Source: an uncultured Nitrospirota bacterium (GTDB lineage Bacteria > Nitrospirota > Nitrospiria > Nitrospirales > UBA8639). From it: a stretch of 64,000 nt of DNA. The position numbers and the translations under genes were made by a program. Below the pieces are notes generated by a model. It searched no databases, had not been told where the DNA came from, and worked only from the letters and a program-made list of their open reading frames with translations. The DNA lies in NCBI GenBank assembly GCA_937139405.1, contig CAKZPV010000048.1, positions 1-64,000 on the forward strand, written 5' to 3'. Shown here piece after piece: positions 1 through 7,946 of this stretch. Numbering within the stretch: the first letter of the stretch is position 1; every line of letters begins with the position of its first letter.

Positions 1-239
1 AGAACTGTTCATAGAATAGTGTGGACGCGCCGCCCCAACCCCCGAGACCGACGTGGTTCATTCCCCCGTGGTTATAGGGATTTTTGAAAAGCTCTTGCGG
101 TGAGAATCACTACGCGTAATGGCACTTGAGCGAGTCCCATAGCCGTAATCGCGTGATGGCATGCCCCCTGCAATATTCCTCAAACATGCGAAACAAGAAT
201 AACCATCATGCACTCATTTTTTCCAAGGAGGAACATACG
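1..239. other. non-coding left edge
   Basis: I see no convincing gene here. An open frame runs upstream from 126, but the ribosome binding site (AAGGAGG, 223-231 region) decides the start of the secreted protein at 240, so this stretch is leader or promoter sequence. Confidence 0.5.
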
Positions 240-767
240 ATGAACAACCTAACCAGGACATTGATGATCATAGCAGTAGCAGGCGGCGTACTCTTTGGTG
301 GAACCATGGCCAGTCAGGCCGCTGACTCCTTTGCGACCACGAAAGAGAACGGTACGAGGCAAGTTGGGAACCAAGTGCCAAGCGACTTATATTGGGAACC
401 TGTAATAGGGCCTGATGAAGAAATTCCCATTCCAGGAGAAGATGACCCTAAGCCAGAAATCGATTATTGCCAAGCTACTGGAAAAATTACTGGGACTATC
501 TTACGGAAGAACGGTCAAACTTACTTACGCATGGATCACAATACCGATGGTCAATATAAAGTGTTTCAGGTTTTAGGAGGCACAACAGACTTTTTCCATC
601 CATTACAATCGGCCATCATCACAGAAGCCTGGTTGCGCAACCTAACAGTAAGGGTATGGGCGATAGGCCCGGCGGCAGGCGGCCAATGTGCGCCGCCAAA
701 CGGTAATGGTCGAATCGCTGGTGGAGTCGTTCAATTAATAGAAGTGTTACAAGCACCAACCGAGTAG
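240..767 (+). CDS. small secreted protein of unknown function
   Basis: 175 residues. The open frame extends upstream to 126, but an AAGGAGG sequence sits about 9 bases before the ATG at 240, and translation from there gives a clean Sec signal peptide: MNNLTR, a hydrophobic stretch, then a probable cleavage after ASQA (about residue 27). The mature part is acidic and proline-rich near residues 50-75 (DEEIPIPGEDDP) and has only two cysteines, which could form a disulfide in the periplasm. I do not recognise a family. It is a lone gene; downstream lie a hairpin (819-843) and a dispersed repeat. Secretion is well supported; function is unknown. Confidence 0.75.
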   Translation: MNNLTRTLMIIAVAGGVLFGGTMASQAADSFATTKENGTRQVGNQVPSDLYWEPVIGPDEEIPIPGEDDPKPEIDYCQATGKITGTILRKNGQTYLRMDHNTDGQYKVFQVLGGTTDFFHPLQSAIITEAWLRNLTVRVWAIGPAAGGQCAPPNGNGRIAGGVVQLIEVLQAPTE

Positions 768-818
768 TCTGTGGGATTTTCGCTATCATTCTGCTACATG
801 GTTCATACTTATTCCAAA

Positions 819-843
819 GGGAAGGGCTGGAAAATCCCTTCCC
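819..843. terminator. hairpin after the secreted-protein gene
   Basis: A perfect 8-bp stem, GGGAAGGG with CCCTTCCC, and a 9-base loop lies 51 bases past the stop codon at 767. There is no T-tract after it, so it is at best a weak or Rho-assisted terminator or an mRNA 3'-end stabiliser. Confidence 0.4.
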
Positions 844-1058
844 TTCCAGCATCAGGGAATCACGAGAGCTATTCCTCTGACAATCCACCTGAGTCTTTTC
901 TGGCTGACACATGATTATCGCCTACCAAAACGCCAAACATCTCTGATTAACCTACCCAACCTGAAATGCGCCGTGGAAGGACAAATGCCAGAAAGGCGAA
1001 CCATACAGAACATAGGGTTCCGCGTGTGTCTTGTTGACCTGCTTTTGCTTTTTGCCCT

Positions 1059-1250
1059 CCGACGCCTGCTGTTCGGTCCTTGAGTCGGCCGCTCTTTATC
1101 TTCGGCGGGCCTTGTTTGAGCGCAGTGAGTTGGGCCGCTCTTCTTCTGCGCGACCGTCCCATCCACCATGGCCGAACTGGGCGTCAATGGTTTTGGCTAC
1201 TTTTGCCAAAACAAAAGTGGCTCGGCTGCCGGGGCGAAACCCGGCAACAC
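1059..1250. repeat. dispersed hairpin repeat, copy 1
   Basis: This is about 190 bases sharing ordered conserved blocks with 3369-3562: CCGACGCCTGCTGT, GGGCCTTGTTTGAGCG, GGGCGTCAATGGTTTTGG and CGGGGCGAAACCCGGCAACAC. It carries two adjacent hairpins: 1195-1205 with 1212-1222 (11 pairs), and 1227-1233 with 1240-1246 (7 pairs). It lies 3' of the cytidylyltransferase gene that ends at 1347. Several short open frames cross it in all directions and are not genes. It resembles hairpin repeats scattered in many bacterial genomes; I cannot name the family. Confidence 0.85.
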
Positions 1251-1346
1251 CAAAAAACAATTAAATACTAGTTAGAGGCATCACTACCACCACGTAAAAT
1301 GGCAAGGGAGCTTTGAAAGGTCTGAATTAAAAGTTAAATCCGCGAA

Positions 1347-2300
1347 TTACCGGAAGGCCCCTTGCCGATAAAGCCGCCAAAACGTCGTAATACCCGCCCA
1401 AATCGGATGTCGCCGTTGAGCCGGAGTCAATTCAACTTTGACCCCTGAATGTCGTTCAATTTTCCAAATGAGATAATCCGCACCACCTTGAAATGTATAG
1501 GCCGCTTTCATTAGTCGCAAAATCGACAAAAGCTTCCCCTGCACCTTTCGAACGATCCAAGCCATTCGATTCTTAATCTTTTTCCATCCCGAAGATTCTA
1601 ATTCATAGTGAGTATTATCGTTCCGTTTAACGACCTTCACATTAGAAAAATGCGCCGACAAAGCTGCATCAGCGACTTGCTCATAATAGAATTGATTACT
1701 TTCCCATAATGTGCTGATTCGCCCCTTTGATTCAGCACGTAACTCCGCACCATAGCTAAGTGCCAAACCTGTAGCCCATACATCTTTGGCTGTAAATTGG
1801 GCTGGCATCTGCGGAAGGACATTCCCCAAAAACGTTAGTACCGCGCTTCCCAATCCTGAAATAATTCGTTGACTCATCGCTTCGCTTGTACATGCCATCA
1901 CAGCCGTGGGTTGCGCAAAGCGTCCCCAAAAATAGGAATGAAACCATAGTGGCCTCACACTTCGTTCAAAATCTTCTAATGACAAAACTGCATACTTCAT
2001 CCGAACTGTGTGGCCCTCCACATCTACCTCTCCATAAAACACATTTGGCGGAAGCCACGCATTAAGTCGCGCTAGCCAAGCTGATGAATAGACAGCCGCG
2101 TACTCATCCACAATGACATAACAGTCCACCAGTCCATTTTGATCCGTGCCAGCTCGCAGGCAAGAGCCATAGAGTAAAATTCCTTGAACGGCCTGCTCGT
2201 ATTTTTGAGCCAGAAAATTTCCAGCGGCTTGAATAGAAGGAGGAATCGGTTGCGCACTCGGCTGGCCAACAATCTCTAAGATGGTTGTAGAAAGAGCCAT
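1347..2300 (-). CDS. Tam41/Mmp37-family cytidylyltransferase (CDP-diacylglycerol synthase-like)
   Basis: 317 residues. Members of this family make CDP-diacylglycerol from phosphatidate and CTP; the best-known member is the mitochondrial enzyme Tam41, unrelated to bacterial CdsA. The nucleotidyltransferase signature is seen as LLYGS (residues 42-46) followed by VDCYVIVD with acidic residues 59 and 65. From memory of the family, further blocks match in order: VRMKYAVLSLEDF, WGRFAQP, a helix with SAVLTFL, and LALSYGAELR. It starts 2 bases after the stop of the lipid kinase gene, so the two are translationally coupled; that enzyme could supply its phospholipid substrate. Because ceramide genes lie nearby, the substrate could also be ceramide phosphate, which is inference. 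Family assignment is fairly sure; substrate is not. Confidence 0.75.
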   Translation of the reverse strand: MALSTTILEIVGQPSAQPIPPSIQAAGNFLAQKYEQAVQGILLYGSCLRAGTDQNGLVDCYVIVDEYAAVYSSAWLARLNAWLPPNVFYGEVDVEGHTVRMKYAVLSLEDFERSVRPLWFHSYFWGRFAQPTAVMACTSEAMSQRIISGLGSAVLTFLGNVLPQMPAQFTAKDVWATGLALSYGAELRAESKGRISTLWESNQFYYEQVADAALSAHFSNVKVVKRNDNTHYELESSGWKKIKNRMAWIVRKVQGKLLSILRLMKAAYTFQGGADYLIWKIERHSGVKVELTPAQRRHPIWAGITTFWRLYRQGAFR

Positions 2301-2302
2301 GA

Positions 2303-3268
2303 CTACTCGGATTTCAAGCGCACAAATGAAAGCTCGCCTGGAGAATCAAGGATGAGCGGCTCCTCAGGCTTGGAAGAAGTATACACCTCGCCATCCAACA
2401 CAAACCCACTGTTAAAACTCAAATGAATCTCTGAAAGGTTTTCACTCCAGTACCCATGATTAAGGGTCGCAAGATGATGAGGTTTTCCACGAAGCAATGT
2501 CGGCAAGACTCGCCATAAATGGTGATAGGGCACACGGAGGCTGGTAAATCGCAAGGGGCCAGAATTGTTGCCCCAAAAAGGTTTCATCCCTAAAAACAAT
2601 CGATTCAACGTGGTCACCAAGAGCACCAAATACTCATCCTGTAAAGGAGGCGTTTCTCCAACCGCAACGTCAGCAGTAATGGGATTCAATCCCTTTCGGG
2701 AACCAGTGGCTAAAGCCACTAAAAACTTCACCATAATTAGGCCTGCGCCCCATTCCCCTAACCGCCCAATCGATTGCTTCGTTTGAAGGCCCATTTGTGT
2801 CCCATGGTAAATGGCCCCTGCCCCGAAAAACATGCCATGTAAAGGTTCTCGTTCTTCAGGGAACCGAATTCTCAGAATTGGTCGGCTTTCGGTAAATGTT
2901 GTGGGATGGGAGGACTGCGCTTCGACGAGAAGTTGTTCCAAGGTCTTAGGCTCAAATTTCCCCAACCCCACATCACCTGCCATCAAATTGGCCGTCCCTG
3001 CTGGCAACAGCGCCAAACTCGGCATAGAAGCAAAAGGTTGATGACGAAATAAGGCACCCATGGTGGCTTGAATCGTTCCATCACCTCCATTCACAACCAC
3101 ACAATCCACCTGGTCTTGGGCAAACGTTTTCAAGGCCTCTAAGATTTCGACAGGCGTCTTGACCTCTGCCCATGGCAGGTCATGATTTTTTGAACGTACG
3201 TCCTGAAAAAAATCTGGATTCCGCCTATTTCGACCACTTAGCGGATTATGGAGGATCCCCACTCGCAT
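2303..3268 (-). CDS. diacylglycerol/sphingosine-kinase-family lipid kinase
   Basis: 321 residues, the usual size of bacterial YegS/DgkB-type kinases, which phosphorylate the hydroxyl of a lipid at the inner membrane. The N-terminus has the nucleotide-fold start VGILHNPLSG (3-12), and the catalytic ATP-binding motif NGGDGT lies at 60-65. LLPAGTANLMA at about residue 90 and a C-terminal beta domain (VLDGEVY) complete the family pattern. It is the first gene of a leftward pair with the Tam41-like enzyme (2-base gap). The substrate could be diacylglycerol, ceramide or a sphingoid base; the neighbouring ceramide genes make the latter two worth testing. It has no transmembrane segment and is likely a peripheral membrane protein. 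Confidence 0.85.
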   Translation of the reverse strand: MRVGILHNPLSGRNRRNPDFFQDVRSKNHDLPWAEVKTPVEILEALKTFAQDQVDCVVVNGGDGTIQATMGALFRHQPFASMPSLALLPAGTANLMAGDVGLGKFEPKTLEQLLVEAQSSHPTTFTESRPILRIRFPEEREPLHGMFFGAGAIYHGTQMGLQTKQSIGRLGEWGAGLIMVKFLVALATGSRKGLNPITADVAVGETPPLQDEYLVLLVTTLNRLFLGMKPFWGNNSGPLRFTSLRVPYHHLWRVLPTLLRGKPHHLATLNHGYWSENLSEIHLSFNSGFVLDGEVYTSSKPEEPLILDSPGELSFVRLKSE

Positions 3269-3568
3269 CGCGCAACCTAGTTCATGAAATTGAAAGTAAA
3301 AGAGTCATAGCACAAGTCTCGTCTATCACTTCTTCATCAAAGTCACTCCAAGACTTGAACCCCAAGATCCGACGCCTGCTGTCTGGTTCCTGGGATGGAC
3401 GCTCTTATGAGCTGACGGGCCTTGTTTGAGCGAAGCGAGTTGGTCCGCTTTCTTCAGACTGGCGGCCATCTTCTTAAATCAGAGTAGACAGGGCGTCAAT
3501 GGTTTTGGGCCCTTTTGCCGAAACAAAAGGGCCTCGCCTGCCGGGGCGAAACCCGGCAACACTGAATA
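3269..3568. other. 300-base intergenic stretch with repeat copy 2
   Basis: It separates the 5' end of the leftward lipid kinase gene from the 3' end of the leftward CDP-alcohol transferase gene. Bases 3369-3562 are the dispersed repeat. The remaining roughly 100 bases must contain the promoter of the kinase pair, but I cannot point to -10/-35 elements. Confidence 0.6.
3369..3562. repeat. dispersed hairpin repeat, copy 2
   Basis: Second copy of the element at 1059-1250, in the same orientation. Hairpins: 3507-3517 with 3524-3534 (10 Watson-Crick pairs plus a terminal G-T), and 3539-3545 with 3552-3558. Compared with copy 1, two stem positions differ by paired changes (A-T to C-G and C-G to G-C) and one by T-G to C-G, so the pairing is kept while the sequence changes. 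It begins 7 bases beyond the stop of the CDP-alcohol transferase gene, again at the 3' end of a leftward gene. Confidence 0.85.
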
Positions 3569-4777
3569 TCATTTAATAATGGCAGGAGGATTGGTGAACA
3601 CTCGGACAGCTAAAGAATCTCGACCATTCACAGGATCTATTTCGGCGAGCCAAGAAGTCAGGGATCCTTTCATGCTCTTCTCAAGCATCGCCATGGCTAA
3701 TCTCCCTAAAAGAATGACGGTCGAGAGCACGGTCCAGATTGCCACGGCCTCCAACCCGAGATCTGGTCGTCCAATCAGGATACTGCCCGTTAAAAAAATC
3801 ATATTGGGATTTCGTCGTGCGGTAATGAGTCGAAAAAATGAATCAAACGGCTTCCAACAAAAAATGACAAACCCTCCTAACCACCATTGAAAGATTCCTT
3901 CCACAATTCGCCCAAAAATATATCCAAGCACAATCACTAAACACGTGATCTCAAGGGTCATATTAGCAAACAAAGGAGCATACGAGACGAGTCCGATACC
4001 CCAGGCCAAATACCAAAGTGGCGGATGAATTAAATCAATGCCATGGTCGAAAATATTGCCCAATTTCGTTGACGTGACCGTGACTCTCGCTAATTTTCCA
4101 TCAACCGTATCCAGAAAAGTCATCACCCACCCACAGGCAAGGCCAAGGGCAAAATACCCATAGCTGAATAACATCCCTGCTAGAATCACCAGGCCTAAAC
4201 TCAGAGAGGTCACCTGGTTTGGTGAAATCCCCGCCATTGCACACAATCGAGTGGCCCACTGAGCTGGAACTGGCCACCAGAACTTTGTCACGAAATCCGT
4301 GACACTTTTATAGGATCCAGAAAATAAATGCTGTTCCAAACGCTGTCGGTTGTCCTCGCGAATAGGGAAAACATAAGGATGGTCGGTTTTTCGCAATTCG
4401 TTTGAAAAGGACCCCGAAAGATCTTTCAAGTTAACTCTTCTTACGTTTGGGATTTCGGCAAACTGTTCAGCTTGCATGGCTTCCGAAACAGAAAGCGCTT
4501 CCGATGCCGAGACATGAGCCACAACAGACACAGCACGTCCGCCCGACTCCATTTCAAGCAACACGTTCTTTTCGTTCGACAAACTGCGAAACACGCGTTC
4601 ATCATAAATAAAGTCTCCACGAATGATGAAAACGGAACTCTCGAGAGGAAGGTTCCTTAGATCAGACAGAAACTGATAGCTCCCAATTCGATCCAGCATT
4701 CGCCCCAATCGTTCGCGAGAAGTCAAATTCCACAAACGAATATCCGACTCATGACAGATGTACCAATATATGCTCAT
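3569..4777 (-). CDS. CDP-alcohol phosphatidyltransferase with degenerate N-terminal nucleotidyltransferase-like domain
   Basis: 402 residues. The C-terminal half carries the full family signature D-x2-D-G-x2-A-R-x8-G-x3-D-x3-D (D223, D226, G227, A230, R231, G240, D244, D248), followed by several transmembrane helices. Such enzymes displace CMP from a CDP-alcohol or CDP-lipid to form a phosphodiester. The first 165 residues resemble the later half of a MobA-type nucleotidyltransferase (LTSRERLGRML, then a VFIIRGDFIYDERVF strand) but lack the nucleotide-binding LAxGxGxR loop. That recalls the fused inositol-phosphate cytidylyltransferase/lipid synthases, with activity perhaps supplied by the separate genes at 7134 and 7947. 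The substrate is unknown; ceramide or diacylglycerol phospholipids are both possible. Confidence 0.85.
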   Translation of the reverse strand: MSIYWYICHESDIRLWNLTSRERLGRMLDRIGSYQFLSDLRNLPLESSVFIIRGDFIYDERVFRSLSNEKNVLLEMESGGRAVSVVAHVSASEALSVSEAMQAEQFAEIPNVRRVNLKDLSGSFSNELRKTDHPYVFPIREDNRQRLEQHLFSGSYKSVTDFVTKFWWPVPAQWATRLCAMAGISPNQVTSLSLGLVILAGMLFSYGYFALGLACGWVMTFLDTVDGKLARVTVTSTKLGNIFDHGIDLIHPPLWYLAWGIGLVSYAPLFANMTLEITCLVIVLGYIFGRIVEGIFQWWLGGFVIFCWKPFDSFFRLITARRNPNMIFLTGSILIGRPDLGLEAVAIWTVLSTVILLGRLAMAMLEKSMKGSLTSWLAEIDPVNGRDSLAVRVFTNPPAIIK

Positions 4778-4830
4778 ACCACCACTTGCCGTCCTTGAAG
4801 ACTATCCATGACAATCACGACTTCCCTCCG

Positions 4831-5907
4831 TTACGAAAAGTACACCCACCAAAGGATGCCAGTGGCCAACACGATCCCGAGAAATGGAATGGCGGTTGTC
4901 AATAATGCAGAAGCACCCAAGAGTATTCCTACATTTTCCAATATTTCTGTTGTCAGATAATATCCAATCCCGACTAACCCCCCGAGCATGATCCGTTTGC
5001 CGGCTGTCGCACTACGCAATGGCCCAAATGCAAATGGCAACGCGACTAAGATCATGAATCCTGTTTTCAAGGGCATAAAAATTTTGTCCCAGAAGGCTAA
5101 TTCATACCTCTGAACATTCTGTTTTTTGCGTTCAAGAATTCCAATATAGCGGAAAAGGTCAGACGGCGCGAGAGAAGATGGCGGCAATGTTAACAGCCGC
5201 ATCTCTTCTCGATTAAATGGAGAATCCCAAACAAGGCTCGACAATGTTTGTTCTGAAACACGAGGGCCCTGAATCACTTTTTTCTGAATGTTTTTTAAAA
5301 TCCACTTTTGAGGATTCTGAACATCCGCTTCTTCTGCATAAAGATAGACCACCATGGCTCCATCACGATTGAATTCGTAAATATCAATATCGTGCGGAAT
5401 TTCACCATACTCTAATGTCTTGATCCGAATATAGCGATTGTCTTCCCGAAACCATAGGCCTTCTTTTCCCTGATAGACTTGTGAGTTAGATAGCGCTAAT
5501 GAACGTGAAATATGTGCGTACTGATCCAACGTTGGCGTGACATATTCTTCTAAGCACGCAACAATCACAACAAAAACCACCCCCACCTGCAAAACAGCCC
5601 ACCCTATTTGGTAATGAGAGAATCCACCAGCCTGCATCGCCAAAAGCTCTCGCCCATTGGCTAGCCCACCCAAAGCCATAATACTTCCTAACAGGGCAAT
5701 GAATGGTGAGAGCACCACAAAACGCTGAGGTAATGTGAGAAGAACGAATTCCCCTGCGGCCCAAAAGGTGTAACGACCATTTCCGACTTCATCAACTTCT
5801 TCAACAAAGACAAATAAGCTAAACACCGCCAGCAGAATGGCTATCACAGGTAAATAACCCCTGATGACACTTCCCCAGAGGTATCGATAAAGAATGGGTA
5901 TAGACAT
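4831..5907 (-). CDS. lptG: LPS export permease LptG
   Basis: 358 residues, YjgP/YjgQ family. With LptF and the LptB ATPase this protein extracts LPS from the inner membrane and passes it to the periplasmic bridge. Visible are three N-terminal transmembrane segments (VIAILLAVFSLFVF near 18-31, then LSPFIALLGSIMAL), the family motif GRELLAMQAGGFS around residues 84-96, a large periplasmic beta-rich part (about 120-260) and three C-terminal helices. It lies downstream of lptF (107-base gap) on the same strand. I assign G rather than F by order and sequence type; the two paralogues are easily swapped. Confidence 0.85.
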   Translation of the reverse strand: MSIPILYRYLWGSVIRGYLPVIAILLAVFSLFVFVEEVDEVGNGRYTFWAAGEFVLLTLPQRFVVLSPFIALLGSIMALGGLANGRELLAMQAGGFSHYQIGWAVLQVGVVFVVIVACLEEYVTPTLDQYAHISRSLALSNSQVYQGKEGLWFREDNRYIRIKTLEYGEIPHDIDIYEFNRDGAMVVYLYAEEADVQNPQKWILKNIQKKVIQGPRVSEQTLSSLVWDSPFNREEMRLLTLPPSSLAPSDLFRYIGILERKKQNVQRYELAFWDKIFMPLKTGFMILVALPFAFGPLRSATAGKRIMLGGLVGIGYYLTTEILENVGILLGASALLTTAIPFLGIVLATGILWWVYFS

Positions 5908-6014
5908 GATGAGGCGATCAGGCGTATTCGTGTTTCAAGAAATCGCGATCGTGGTGACCAGCCAAAACGCGCTCACTCCTCTTAAATGTTTTTTGTGGAT
6001 CCAACCCGTCATGC

Positions 6015-7076
6015 TCATAAGAGTTGGCGTGTTGAAAATTTAGAGATGAAGACAAACACACTCACAAGTAGCCCTAAGCCAATTACGACCCACCATAGAC
6101 CGGGATAAATGGAAAGTGTTCCTTGCTCGACCAAATTTTTGACCATCAACCCTAAAAAATAGTACACAGCAAAGAGGACCGTTGCGGTAAATATTTTGGC
6201 ATATTTCCCTCCCCTTGGAGAGGAGCGACTCAACGGAATGCCTAACAACCCCAATAGAATGGTCGAAAAGGGCGTTGAAAACCGCCATTGAAGTTCGGCA
6301 ATATACTGCTTAGTCTCAAATGAGGCTAATTCGAGGGTAGGAACGGCCTTCCGTTTGTAATCTTGAATCGCTTCTTCAGGAAAAATGAACAATTTTTCAA
6401 AATGTGACATATGCGTAATACTGCCATTTCGAGTCAATTTGTACTCAAACCCATCAAAAAGTACAGGAATAGCGATCCCACTTTTGGGATGAAATTGTTC
6501 TCCGGCTTTTTGAGCCGAAATGATTCGTAGCTTATCTCCATGTTCGCTTTGTACAAAGACTCGTTTCAATTCTCGGTGTTGTTGATTCACCTCTTCCGCA
6601 AAAAGAACAAGTGAACCACCCCGTCGATCATAAAAATGCCCCGGCTCTAAATGACTGATGCCCAATCCAGCCTCTGCTTGCGCTTTGACGCGATAGCTTT
6701 CTTGATAGGCCAATGGGCGAAGATACAATGAAAACACAGCCACAAGAATTGCCACACATACTGAAAGAAGAAAAATCGATCCCATCACACGATAGGGGCT
6801 CACACCAGAGGCCAACAACGCTTTCATCTCTGAATCAGCATACAATCGGCCTAAGCCAAGAATAATTCCAAAGTACAGTGAGACAGGGAGTAACACCTCA
6901 AGCGCAATGGCAACCTTTAAGACAATTAATTTTAAGAGCATGCTAGTAGAAAGTAGAGCATCCACCGCTTGGGCTAAAAAAACGATCCAACTGTATCCTG
7001 CAAAGAGGACGATAAAAAGTACGCAGACCAGAATCGAAGGTTTGAGTACTTCTCGAATGAGATATCGATCTAACAT
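6015..7076 (-). CDS. lptF: LPS export permease LptF
   Basis: 353 residues, YjgP/YjgQ family, partner of LptG in the LptB2FG exporter. It starts MLDRYLIREVLKP, the typical N-terminus of LptF, followed by long hydrophobic segments, then the cytoplasmic coupling-helix motif YADSEMKALLASGVS near residues 79-93. The middle is a periplasmic domain with strands, and three helices close the protein (TVLFAVYYFLGLMV, LWWVVIGLGLLVSVFVF). A GAGAAGAG-like purine tract precedes the start. It is transcribed divergently from the nucleotidyltransferase gene at 7134 across only 57 bases, so the two promoters must overlap. Its position inside a sphingolipid gene set is noteworthy. Confidence 0.87.
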   Translation of the reverse strand: MLDRYLIREVLKPSILVCVLFIVLFAGYSWIVFLAQAVDALLSTSMLLKLIVLKVAIALEVLLPVSLYFGIILGLGRLYADSEMKALLASGVSPYRVMGSIFLLSVCVAILVAVFSLYLRPLAYQESYRVKAQAEAGLGISHLEPGHFYDRRGGSLVLFAEEVNQQHRELKRVFVQSEHGDKLRIISAQKAGEQFHPKSGIAIPVLFDGFEYKLTRNGSITHMSHFEKLFIFPEEAIQDYKRKAVPTLELASFETKQYIAELQWRFSTPFSTILLGLLGIPLSRSSPRGGKYAKIFTATVLFAVYYFLGLMVKNLVEQGTLSIYPGLWWVVIGLGLLVSVFVFISKFSTRQLL

Positions 7077-7133
7077 CCAGCTCTTCTCTACAATACCTTT
7101 ACATTTGCCATACCCGATGGTACTAATCGTTTC

Positions 7134-7862
7134 ATGAAAGCCATCATTCTCAGCGCTGGCCAGGGAAAGCGTTTACTGCCATTAACGAAAGACCAGCCTA
7201 AATGCACCATTCCTATTCATGGGCGATCCATCCTCGAATGGCAAATCCATGAATTAATCAAGTTCGGCATAAGCCCCATTCATGTGGTCGTAGGGTTTGG
7301 GGCGACCATCGTCGAGCAAGTCTTAGCCAAGCAGAGTAACGGTCACGCCATCCATACGTTATACAACCCCTTTTATGCACTCGCAGATAATCTTATCAGT
7401 TGCTGGACCGCTAGAAATGAAATGACAGAAGACTTTATCTTATTAAATGGCGATACCCTATTTGAGACGGCTGTTATTGAACGTTTGTTACAGGCTCCGC
7501 CAGCACCCATTACCTTAGTAACCGATGAAAAACCGCAGTATGATGCTGACGATATGAAAGTGATTGTACAAGGCACCCAGCTCATCCGTATTGGAAAAAC
7601 CTTAGAGACGGTCAAGGTCAACGGTGAATCCATAGGCATGATTCGGTTTCAACACGAGGGGCCGGAACTATTTTCGTCGACAATCGAACACCGTATTCGA
7701 CAACCAGAATCGCTCAAGCAATGGTATCTCTCTCTCATCGATGAGCTCGCCGCACAAGGTCATGTCTCCACGGTCTCAATTAAAGGATTGATATGGGCAG
7801 AGATTGACAACCCAGAAGATTTACTACAGGCGGAAACCCTGCTCAAACCCTTTGTGCCCTAA
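7134..7862 (+). CDS. sugar/alcohol-phosphate nucleotidyltransferase (phosphocholine- or inositol-phosphate-cytidylyltransferase-like)
   Basis: 242 residues, a single-domain nucleotidyltransferase of the GT-A fold. The nucleotide loop is LSAGQGKRLLPLT (6-18) with the conserved lysine in DQPKC, and the metal-binding strand is ILLNGDTLFE near residue 105. A final aspartate appears in WAEIDNPEDL. Small enzymes of this type activate phosphocholine, inositol 1-phosphate or sugar phosphates to CDP or UDP derivatives. The neighbouring CDP-alcohol phosphatidyltransferase would use such a CDP-alcohol, so a head-group-activating role is a reasonable inference. It is the only rightward gene in a block of leftward ones. 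The exact substrate cannot be read from sequence. Confidence 0.75.
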   Translation: MKAIILSAGQGKRLLPLTKDQPKCTIPIHGRSILEWQIHELIKFGISPIHVVVGFGATIVEQVLAKQSNGHAIHTLYNPFYALADNLISCWTARNEMTEDFILLNGDTLFETAVIERLLQAPPAPITLVTDEKPQYDADDMKVIVQGTQLIRIGKTLETVKVNGESIGMIRFQHEGPELFSSTIEHRIRQPESLKQWYLSLIDELAAQGHVSTVSIKGLIWAEIDNPEDLLQAETLLKPFVP

Positions 7863-7946
7863 CTAGATTCACGACCATCTGCAAGAGCATTACTTCATTC
7901 TTGCTATTTCAACCACCGTTTTCATTCCGCGCAATCTCAAGTTTTC

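Larger units (their letters stand above)
768..1346. other. intergenic region holding hairpin and repeat
   Basis: A gene-free stretch between the secreted protein and the 3' end of the leftward cytidylyltransferase gene. It holds the hairpin at 819-843 and repeat copy 1. Short open frames of 63-97 codons overlap each other here and have no ribosome binding sites or recognisable product. Confidence 0.7.

Noticed and set aside
819-843. Hairpin as a firm intrinsic terminator
   Set aside because: The stem is good but no T-run follows; kept only as a weak feature.
915-1271. Short open frames on both strands in repeat copy 1
   Set aside because: They overlap each other, lie in a repeat with hairpins, lack ribosome binding sites and give basic, proline/arginine-rich peptides typical of spurious frames.
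3426-3890. 154-codon rightward frame
   Set aside because: It begins in repeat copy 2 and runs antisense to the CDP-alcohol transferase gene; no ribosome binding site or family motif.
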